DNA from: Nemopilema nomurai
Taxonomy: Eukaryota > Cnidaria > Scyphozoa > Rhizostomeae > Rhizostomatidae
DNA: 64,000 nucleotides
Direction of reading: 5' to 3'
NCBI GenBank assembly: GCA_003864495.1
Contig: ML133436.1
Span: forward strand, 1,937,899 to 2,001,898
Shown here piece after piece: positions 23,501-33,800 of this stretch; the first letter of the stretch is position 1; every line of letters begins with the position of its first letter. The notes beneath the pieces are model-generated. The model was given only the letters and a program-made list of their open reading frames with translations, did no database searches and was not told the DNA's origin. Made by a program: the position numbers and the translations under genes.

Positions 23501-24001
23501 CTCCCAATATTGCCACAACCTGGAAAGTGTGAAAACTTTTAATGTTTTATCTAAAAACTTGCTGCCTACCAGCATTTCTCATAATTTGACCTTAATGAAC
23601 ATTTCCAGCATGAAGACGATTTTGTATACTTCTGGAGGGTCTATGTTTGCAAGAGATGATCTCAAAACCTTAGCACATCATTTCGATCAGTAACATTTCA
23701 AATTCCTCTTGGGGATCAAATACATCGTTAAAGCCAGCTGCCTCAAGATTCAAACATAAATTCTAAAAAATTAAGTAAAATACTGGATCCTTTATGCCTC
23801 AAAGTGCACTCAAAATGAAGGAATCTAGGCCAAGCTTTTTGTCCACACTCTTTTCCTGTTTATAAAAAACGGTTATTCTATCCAATATCCATCAAAGTAA
23901 TTTTCAAATAGATTCTTTGTGCGAGATGCTCATTTGATCACCTCTTTTAACTTGTTTTCATTCCCAGTGACAAAAACCAAAGACTTTCTTGCAGCAGCCA
24001 T
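20575..24001 (-). CDS. ITPA: Inosine triphosphate pyrophosphatase (ITPA), complete, 8 exons, 208 aa
   Basis: Hydrolyses ITP, dITP and XTP to monophosphates, keeping non-canonical purines out of nucleic acids; cytosolic homodimer. Exons: 24001-23942, 23519-23462, 22458-22394, 22162-22089, 21810-21779, 21660-21545, 21156-21080, 20719-20575. All junctions are GT-AG, phases agree, and 627 bases give 208 aa plus TAA. Motifs: [12 protein letters not shown] (residues 9-20, the T/SGNxxK substrate loop), VEDTCL (68-73), [21 protein letters not shown] (148-158) and SHR (174-176). The length is close to human (194 aa); the extra residues are a Lys/Glu-rich C-terminal tail. The exon 6 donor is ATG|GTATGT, because using the earlier AGG G|GTAAAA breaks the phase with exon 7. 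Confidence 0.96.
22784..23075. repeat. Recurrent CCCAAAAATATCA motif cluster
   Basis: ITPA intron 2 holds about six exact or near copies of CCCAAAAATATCA (for example at 22784, 22815, 23033 and 23062) at irregular spacing. Probably the remnant of a decayed tandem array or the internal repeats of a mobile element. No function evident. Confidence 0.75.
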
Positions 24002-24296
24002 GTTTAATTCTACCGCGCATTTTTTATAGTTCAAACCGAGGCGCAATTGCCCGGAGCAAGTATGACCTGAATCGGCCTGAATCAATGTTTATAAAATGAA
24101 AGGTTACGAATATTACTGAAAATGGCATATTATGGTAAAGAAATATAATGCGCAGCTTCCCTTAAGTTTTCCTTTTATGACAACTGAAGACTCACTGATT
24201 GATTAGGGTGGAGAACAGCTCGAAATGGGGTTGTAGAGAGAGCTATGCAGTAGAACCAGGCCCAAGTAAGTTAGACAAGCATCTACTGAGGTGATG

Positions 24297-24540
24297 TACC
24301 CTGGGTAACAGAGCCGCAAAAATTAAAATTAAAAAATTATGAGAGTGAGAGCTGCGGAGGCGAAGGACAGAGAAGAGAGAAGAAGAAAAGAGAGTAGAGA
24401 GAAGAAGAAAAGAGAGAAGAGAGAAGAAGAAAAGCGCTTTTCTCTCTTCTCTGTCCATCGCCTCCGCAGCTCTCACTCTCATAATTTTTTAATTTCACTC
24501 TCATAATTTTTTAATTTTTGCGGCTCTGGTACCCAGGGTA
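24297..24540. mobile_element. Foldback (hairpin) element with ~100 bp inverted arms
   Basis: The left arm starts TACCCTGGGTAACAGAGCCG and the right arm ends with its inverse complement (CGGCTCTGGTACCCAGGGTA, ending at 24540). The match extends inward through AAAAATTATGAGAGTGAGAG and CTGCGGAGGCGA to an AGAGAAGAAGAAAA repeat core. The right arm carries an extra internal duplication of the TAATTTTTTAATTTCACTC block. It sits between the ITPA promoter and the Crumbs 3' end. The stem would be over 90 bp if transcribed. Confidence 0.88.
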
Positions 24541-25749
24541 AAGGTAATGATGCAGTGATTGGTTTACAGTGATGCAGTATTTCAGAATGCAGAAAAAGTT
24601 GCTTCCTCTGGTTTTTATAATCCTATTTATTAAACTTTTATTTTGATTTCAATCATTCGAACCTTCCTCATTAGAAACTCTAAACAAAAAATTTCTTTCT
24701 CGATAACTTTCATTGCTTATGATGAAAGTTACTATTGAACCTCTAACAGATATGACATTAACAGGCAAAACATTCCATTGCAATTTTTCAGGACTCAGAG
24801 AAAAGAAAGAAAAGAAATGAAGCTATGTCTAGTTGTGTCGATTTTATAGATTGTAATACATTAACTGACAAAGAATGCAGTATTTTGAAGTTACCTGCAA
24901 ATAATTTACATCCAAATAAATAATGAATCCAGTAAAAGATTTAAATCGATACAGTAAATGTCACATCAATCATTATAAACGCAATATACATACTCTTTAT
25001 CATTAAAATCATATGAATTTACAATCTCTTTATTACAAAAAACTGTATACAAAACTGATTAATACCATCAGGCTTTCATATTACTGCATTACCTTGAAGA
25101 AAAAGATATTTTTCAAAGCATTGCCTAAAATAGGCTAGCACTGAAAGTACGTCATTCGAAAGTCTGAACGTTCGAAAGTCCAAGTTTCCAAGCAGATTAT
25201 TCACACTTAGCTATACTTCAAAATTTATGGATAATAGTAGTTTTCATATACTAACCTAAAGCATGTGTGTTTATAAGCGAGCTTAAATAGTTTTATCCTG
25301 TGAAAAAACCGGCAAAATCAAAACAAACCTTACTCCAAAATGGAAGAATGGGTTACAAAGAACATAAAGTGCATTTCTTCCATGAATTCAGCTTGAAAAG
25401 TTTTCTGGCTAAAACGTAAGCATTTGGAAACAGATCTCTATCAACTGTTACGAATGTTCTCTTTGAAGAAAATAGAGTATCCTTTCGTGTCAAAGAAATT
25501 TTTTGAAAGGAAAAATGAAACTCCATACCGTGAGTCCTGAAAAACGACTTAAGGCAAGAGTGGTGGCAAATTTATGAACATCACGCCCGGTTTATAAAAT
25601 CTAAATCCTTCTGAGTGCGCGACTGTTTGACAACAAACACATTTCCCCAAAGAAGCCAACAACTTCTTTTACTGCTTGCGCACTTAGCGTTCTTCCATCT
25701 AGGGACCCCGATTCCTGTTCATGCTTGCTGCAAGGTCTTCGTCATGAAC
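24541..25749 (-). other. Crumbs 3'UTR and downstream spacer
   Basis: Non-coding. On the minus strand AATAAA occurs at 25034-25029 (about 720 bases past the Crumbs stop) and again at 24631-24626; the first is the more likely polyadenylation signal. The interval is AT-rich and otherwise featureless. The ITPA start lies ~300 bp left of the foldback element, so the ITPA promoter must be within 24.0-25.0 kb. Confidence 0.6.
25029..25034 (-). terminator. Probable poly(A) signal of Crumbs
   Basis: AATAAA on the minus strand, in an AT-rich stretch about 720 bases after the stop codon. The alternative at 24631-24626 would give a 1.1 kb 3'UTR. Confidence 0.5.
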
Positions 25750-28700
25750 TCAAATAAGCTTTTCCTCTGGATCTTGCTCTATGAAGTCATAAGGTGTAGG
25801 GAATTGCATCTCCATAACATTCGGGTTATACGTTCCCTTCAGCTTGCCACTATTATTTCTCAAAAAGTTGGCCACTATAATCACAATGGCAACCAAAAAG
25901 ATGACCAAAGCGACAGACAAAGAAATCTCAACGACGTAATTTGCTGATTTTCCGGCCTTGGGTAGGCCTACCGTTTCATTGCAATATTTGCCAGAATATC
26001 GATTGTGACAAGTACAGTTATACCCACCCGCGTAATTCACGCAGTTCGCATTACCTCCACACAAATGCGATGAATTGGTACACTCATCAATATCTACGGT
26101 GCAGTCGTGGCCCGAGTAGCCAGTGCCTGTGCAGTCACATACAAAGCTGCCAGATTTCTTGAGACAAGTGCCTTTGTTGCGGCAGGGTGTGTCCCAGCAA
26201 CTGCTTGTTTTCGCTTCACAGTTCAAACCAGTGTACCCTGCCAAGCACATGCACTTGTAGCTACCCCAGTTATTCAAACATGAAGCGTTATTCTTGCAAC
26301 TCGAGCTTAAACATTCGTCGATATCAACTGTGCAGTTTCTTCCACGAAAACCTGTATGTTGACAGTCGCACACATAAGACCCATAAGTGTTCCTACAAAT
26401 GCCACCATTTTTACAAGGTTTCTCCAGTATGCATTCATCTCGCTCGATTTCACACTGACTTCCCGTGAACCCATTTGGACATTTGCACTCAAACCTACTT
26501 GCGACAGTGATACATGTTCCATTGTTTCTACAAGGCTTACTCTTGCAATCGTTAACGGCATACTCACAATACCGACCCCGGTATCCAGTGTTACTGCAGT
26601 TACAGATGAAAGAGCCAGGGGTGTTGTGGCAAGTACCGGGTCGACACAATGTCCGGTTAATGCGGCATTCGTTGTTATCCGACTGGCAATATCTTCCATG
26701 GTAGCCTGTGTTGGCACAGAGACAAGAAAAATTGCCAACGATATTGACACAGGTTGAGTTATGCTGACAAAGAGAAGGAGCAATATTACATTCGTTGATG
26801 TCCTTTTCACAATAGGTTCCATCATGACCAGTGCCTGAACAATCGCATTGAAATGAGCCTGGAAGGTTCTTGCATTTGCCACCATTCTGACATGCTCTTT
26901 CCTGACATTCATTCACGTCCAAACTACAGTTCACACCCTTGTAGCCCGTTCCATTGCAGCTGCATTGGTAAGAACCAACAGTATTACGACACTTTCCACC
27001 GTGAAGACAAGGTGAATGCAAACACTCATTGATGTCATCATTGCAACGTCCTCCAGTGAAGCCTTTCTTGCAAGTACACAAGTAGCTACCTTTCGTATTC
27101 ACACACGTACCGTTGTTTAGGCAAACGCTCTGTAAGCACTCGTTCACGTCATTTTCACAAAACCGGCCCGTGTACCCGGTGCCAAGACAGTCACATGTAA
27201 ATGATCCCGGAATGTTACGGCAAGTTCCGTTGTTAAAACAAGGTCGGCCTGTGCATTCATTGGTGTCCAATTCACACGTAGGCCCGAAGTAGCCCGTTCC
27301 GTTACAATTGCAGTAAAAAGTGTCCTTTTTGTCAATACATGTGGCACCATTTTTGCAAGGTTTTTCAAGACAGTGCTTGATTTTCTGTTCGCAAAGTTTC
27401 CCCGTGTAGCCCGTTCCAGTACAATTGCAGCTAAATGACCCAACCGTGTCAAAACACTTTCCGTTATTTTTGCATGGATTCAAAACACATTCGTTGACGT
27501 TGTCATTGCAAAGTTCTCCAGTGAACCCTGTACCATTACAGTTACATGAAAAGAACCCAAGAGAATCCATGCATGTTCCATTGTTTCTACATGGGCTACT
27601 AGTGCATTCGTTTGTATTCTGCTCACACAGTCTCCCAGTGAAGCCCGTATTGCTGCAATTGCAACTGTATGACCCAACCGTATTCACACAGCTCGAGTTA
27701 TGGAGGCAAGGACTTGCAGCGCATTCATTGATATCTACCGTGCAGTTGCCTCCGTGGAATCCAGTTCCAGAGCAATTGCAATGAAAGGACCCAGGAGTAT
27801 TCACACAGCTCGAGTTATGGAGGCAAGGACTTGCAGCGCATTCATTGATATCTACCGTGCAGTTGCCTCCGTGGAATCCAGTTCCAGAGCAATTGCAATG
27901 ATAGGACCCAGGAGTATTCACACAGCTCGAGTTATGGAGGCAAGGACTTGCAGCGCATTCATTGATATCTACCGTGCAGTTGCCTCCGTGGAATCCAGTT
28001 CCAGAGCAATTGCAATGATAGGATCCTGGAGTATTCACACAAATGCCTCTATTCCGACACGGTGAAGTTGTGCATTCGTCAACATCGGTCTGACAATGAG
28101 CTCCATCGTACCCGGTCTTGCTGCAATCACAAGTAAAGCCACCTTGAGAGTTATGACATTTACCACCGTGTTGACATGGAGATAGGTAGCATTCGTCGAC
28201 ATCTAGTTCGCACCGTGGACCATAATATCCAGTTCCATGGCAACTACATATGAAATTGCTACCATTCTGGAAGCAATGACTCTCGTTGACACAATTTTGT
28301 CTAAGACACTGGCTGTCACATATGCCCTCGAACAACTTGCAAGTTCCGTTATGAAGACAGGGAGATGAATCGCATACCCGTAGATTAAACTCGCAAACAC
28401 TCCCTGAAAAATTAGGGCCACATTGGCATCTGTACCCTCCATTAACTTCAACACAACTTCCATTGTTTCTACAAGGATTCGACACGCAAAAATGAATTTT
28501 ATTCTCACAGAACTGTCCTGTGTAGCCATTGCTACAACTACACGATATGCTTGAATTGCTTGTTTGGTTGCACACTCCTCCGCTCAAACATGGAAATGAG
28601 GCACAGCCTCGCTGATCATACTGACAAGCGCTTCCCGCAAATCCCTTGATGCAACGGCATCTTGGCCCTGTCTCGGCATTGAAACAAGTGCCATTATTGA

Positions 28701-30800
28701 GACATGTTATGTTCCCACAGTAATCAACGAAGGTCTCGCAATTGATTCCAGTGTTCTGCATTCCGCAAGTGCATTTATATCCATAAGCAGTTATCGAGCA
28801 ACTCCCATTGTTCATACATGGCACTGAACGACAAAAATCTATTCTCTCTTCACAATTCTTTCCAGTGAACCCGTGAAAGCAATTACAGGTCGCTGTACGG
28901 TTGTTGGCCTGACAAGTCCCATTCATGCAAATAAACCTGTGACAAGGATCTTCGGTAAGGTTACAGGTAGGCCCATGGAAACCTTTACTGCATAGACAGA
29001 ACTCGCCAGTTGCATTCCTCAAACATGTAGCATTATTTTGGCATTTGAGTCTAATGCAGCCAGATGCATTCTCGCATCGGAATCCAGAGAAACCTGGATC
29101 ACAAGAGCATGAAAAGTTGGAGTGTTGTTTGTCAGTTGTGCAAGTGCCATTATTTAAGCATGGGGATGAGCGACATGGATCAGTTGGTTTTTCGCAGTAA
29201 ACACCACCAAATCCAGGAAGACATAGGCATGTGTAATTAGAGGCATTGATCCTGACACACGTAGCGTTATTCCGACAAAGCGGAGACCTGATACACGGGT
29301 CGATAAGTGTTTGGCATATCTGACCAGAATATCCACGGGGACAATGACAACGGAACTGCGTATTATTCGCATAAGAAGCACACGTCCCATTGTTGACACA
29401 GGGAGCTGAAAGGCATGGATCCTTTCTAGATTGGCATCTGCTTCCAGTGTAGTTTGAGGTGCAGTCACAATAAAATGAGCCATTGACAAATGACATACAT
29501 GTTCCGTTATTAAGACAAGGAGTTGACACACAAGGAAGCACTCTAGTTTCACAGTGGCTGCCAACAAAACCAGGTGAACACAAGCAGGTTTGGTTCCAGT
29601 CACCGTTGCTTCTCTTCACGCTCACGCACGAAGCGTTATTCAGACAAGGCTTACTTTTGCATGGATCAGTCATTTTCTCACAGATTGCTCCCTCGTATTG
29701 TCCGACACAGCGACAAATAAACCCAACGGAAGTGTTTCTTTGTTCGCATGTACCGTTATTCTGACACGGATTAGGTAAGCAAGAATTATTTTTACTCTCG
29801 CAATGGCGCCCAACGTAGTTCACAGAACAGTTGCATACGTAACCGGCGAATTTGCCGCCATGGCGCATCGAATTTTGAATACAAGTACCATTATTCATGC
29901 AAGGGTTTGATAAGCATTCGTCAATGTCGAATTGACAGCGAGAACCATTTCTGCCTACTTCACATAAGCAACGATATCCATCCGCATTGTTGTGCATCAC
30001 GCACGTTGAATTCCCAAAACATGGATTTGATTGGCAAGGACTAGGTTTCAATGTGCAGTTTGCGCCACCGTATCCGCTACGGCAGGCGCTGCAGAATTCA
30101 CCGCTGTAGTTACCAGCGCATTGGCAGGAGTACCGTTTTGGATCGGTTGCGTTGTCAATACAACTAGCATTATTCTGGCATGAGTTCCCGTAGCAGACAT
30201 CAACTTGCTCACAATTACTCCCCACAAAGCCAGCTTGGCATCTGCAAAGATAGGAACTGGCTGTTTCGGTGCAACTACCATTGTTTCGGCATGGACTGGA
30301 AGAACAGTTGTGGGTTTTGGAGCTGCAAGTCTGTCCTGTAAAACCACGCAGACATGTACAAGTAAAACTGGCGGGAAACCTTGGCGTACACAAAGCTCCA
30401 TTGAGACACGGGCTTTGCACACAGCCGTCAATGAGACTGTCACAATGCCTTCCAGTGAACCCTTCGAAGCAGCTGCAGGTGTAGTTCGCTATTCCATCAA
30501 TGCACGTGGAATTCCGGGAACAATTACCCGTCAAACAATCGTCTATATTAGATTCGCAAGACACACCAGTCCAGCCTGCTTCGCAGTGGCAACGACGAGA
30601 ATTCCAGTTATCCACACAAAAGCCGTGGCCGGAGCACAAACTTCTCGAGCAATTTGTGAGCGACCTACACCCAACACTGAAGTCCCCTAGTCTTTGCAGG
30701 ACACCGTTTTGCAAGTGGGGCAACACGTAGTTAATCAGTCTTTCGTTCAGCTCGAAATTTGATAGGCAACCGCGGCCAGGTGAAGGTATTCCGATGTTGT
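25750..30800 (-). CDS. crb: Crumbs last exon: ~40 EGF modules, membrane span and cytoplasmic tail
   Basis: A single 5,051-base exon, 1,682 codons plus TGA. It opens with the end of a LamG domain (to about SVGC), then about 40 EGF modules of ~38-40 residues. Many of the second half are calcium-binding type (D-[IV]-[ND]-E-C start, C-x-N-x4-[FY]-x-C-x-C). The membrane span is about [20 protein letters not shown]. The tail runs [16 protein letters not shown] to EEKLI. Many modules keep the C-x-S-x-P-C O-glucosylation signature (CSSSPC, CLSNPC, CVSTPC), and an NGT/NGS/NAS sequon sits in the C2-C3 loop of most modules. The exon contrasts with the finely split 5' half of the gene. Confidence 0.95.
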
Positions 30801-33800
30801 CTACGTAAAAAAACAATTATGTCATTCGTTCATTATTATGAGATCTACATGTACATACAGCCACAAACGCAATTCTGACCTTAGGCTTTGATGTTTCTAT
30901 TGATGAGACTAATCTCAAAAATACTATCGATTCAATAGCAACTGACCATAGGTGTAAGAGGGGTTTTTAAGAGTTGCAAAGGTGAGCAAAAAGAAGTAGC
31001 TTCGGTTGATGTTTTACTTGTTTACCCAGTCAAATCAAAGAAACGAAAATAGAGCAAGGGGTGTAAATTCAAAACTTCATAAATGAAGCATGTGCATACC
31101 TTTAATGCTGCCAATGAGTACATTGACAACTCCATTCTCTCTTACGTCGAAGGACGTCTCTCCTGCAGGAGCGACTACTATTTTCTGCCGTACGGTATCA
31201 AGGTATGGTGTGAATATGTTCCCGTGTCTTGTCCAGTTGAAGCTGTGCCACTGGCCATCATTAACACGTGTCCAACTGACGTTTGCAGAGAACAGTCCTG
31301 GAAGAAATGCGATAAACCATTTAACCTCAGTACTACAAATATAGAGCGGGACAAGGATAAAGCAAAACCTCTTTTCAGTAGCTTCATCGAACGGGACCGT
31401 TGTGGTTACACTTCGCACCAACAATTGCCTCATTCTATTCTTTAATCCTTATACTGTCAGTTGTAGCTTTGATGAAGGCATATACAACGAAAGCAATACC
31501 AATCTTATTTAAGAAAGAGGTAAAAGAGAGACGAAAGCAAGTTCAATCCTTTTCAAATCAACAATGCCTTCACTTCTGTGACACCCATGTACTCAAATTG
31601 ATTCAAAATTTTGGTCAGGTAGTCCATTCCATAATTAAAAAAACAAAGAAAATTTCAGCTCAGTACCTTGAGATGGTACATATTGATGACCACAACCTTA
31701 TGCGAAGAAAGTTACTGCCCATTTCTTATAAGAAATTACTATAGTGGTCTGCCATCAAGTAATATACATAAGATACTATTGAAACTATCTTATGGAGTTT
31801 CCTACTAGCCATATAAAGAAGATCAATTCAAGAGTATTAGCAGCCTTTAGGCTTTCTCAAATCGCTGCCAAACGAGTATGGTTTGGAAAAGTCTTTTATA
31901 GACTGTGTTATGAAAGGTACTAAATCGATAGTTTCCATGTAACTCTGTCAAAAATTTTGAAATCTACGCATGGTCTGGACGCAAAATTCAATTGTTTTTC
32001 AAGGGCTTCGATTGGCTAACGATGGGTGTTAACCGAAATGCTTTCTGGAATATTCGCCTTTGCTATTTGATGCGCATTTGCCAAGGAACAGTTGTCTCGC
32101 GAAACCCAATGACTGTCATGTTGATAAGCCTCAGCATTACGATCTCAAGTTTGACACCTAATCTCACCAACAGGATACACTTTCTGCAACGATTCAAGTC
32201 ATTTACCTAGTGCATTTATCAATGGTTACTTTACAGTTAACTTTATGGACTGATTCTATCGTGAGTTTAAGTAAAGGGAGAATGGAATTAGTATCTACCT
32301 GCTCCTAAATTCCCGCTCATTTTGATGTAACCGTCCTGTACATCAATTCTGACAAAATCTGAAGTGACTTTTCCAAGCAGAACCAGCGACGAGTTGACAT
32401 CTCTTGTTCTGAATGAAAAAGACGAAGACCTTCCTGCACTGAACACCGATGCATTGAGTGAAAGCTGAACCATTTTCAAAGCTGGACCAAATGTTGATGG
32501 GGCCGCTAAAATGGAACAAAATCGGAAATCTCAGATGGACCGAGAAGAGTTCGAGGTCATGAGAGCACCCTATTATACAAACAAGTTATGATATTGAACA
32601 TTCCCCTTCAAAGTTAGAGAGACTAATTGAAAAGCAAAACTGGCAAAGAGCAGGTAATACAGCTGCCTGGAGAGCCATCACAAATTATGTGCTGTAGCTA
32701 GGGGATTGGCATAGGTGATCTATCTCTCAACCTTTTTTCGAATGGAATTTAAACCTGGCTCAGGCTACAGTGGATTGGCAAGAAAGCCTCAATTGGAATT
32801 CTCCAAACGGCGCAGCATATGCCCAGCCTCCTGTGGACAATTACACTCCAGCCCCAGCGAAACAGAAATCATACCAAATTCAACTCATAATTGACACACC
32901 AGAACAATTGAACATCGTCATTGGGAAATCATTGTTCTGAGCCAAATTGAATACTATGAATGAACTGGATATCTTAATATACACCATATATACATCTGAA
33001 AAGAGTCTTGCAGTGTTATATCTACTCACAGTTTTCACAGGTGCTTCCAACAAATCCAGTAGTGCAGTGACAATATACCCCAGAATTGTTACCAATACAA
33101 TACCCATTACCAGAACAACTGTTCCCATGTTGGCATTTATCTGCTGAACAACCGGGAGCGGGAAAGGGGGTGAGGAAGGAGGATCGTTTGGAGTCTTTCA
33201 TTAAAACTGCATTTCCATTGATAGTTATATTTCTAATGCAGCCTTGATACGATAGGATAGTTCCAACTAGTATGGCAGTGAATGTGTTTGGACTCTGGCC
33301 GAAATGGATATCGCGACCAAGTGACGTAGGCAAGCCACTGTTTACAAGAGTTGTCCGTTTCCCATCTATGTGCAGTGACAGTTCCCCGTGGGATGATAGC
33401 AGCGCAAGACTGTGCCAGCCACCATTGAGGATTCCAGTTTCTTACAAGAGAAGAACAGAAAATTAAATGCCACGACTGTACAAAAGTTGACAAAAACTCT
33501 ATAGAGCTTGCGGTTGCTAATATCGATGCTAATGTTGATCTGTGCCCTAGAGGGTTCTATATTCACTAATTTTTAGTGCCATTTAATCAAACCTAGGAGC
33601 CAAACTGGGAATTACAGTAGCATACTAGTCAGTTCAAGCCACTACTCCTACAAGCAATGTGCCCTTACAGCGAACCGACTTGCACGAATAAAGACCTACA
33701 CAAAAAAATAATTATTCAACCATTTATCAACGAAGCCGGTTTACTACGGATGTCTCAACCATATTCATATCGCAACTAACTAGCAAGTAAACCTCCTCTG

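Noticed and set aside
25615..30730. Many plus-strand and second-frame minus-strand open frames of 60-200 codons
   Set aside because: They are shadows of the Crumbs EGF exon. EGF codon bias leaves the other frames open, and the 117 bp repeats give repetitive fake proteins (for example 27700-28065 plus).
31400..31744. 114-codon plus-strand frame in a Crumbs intron
   Set aside because: Composition is that of AT-rich intron DNA, and no family resemblance was found.
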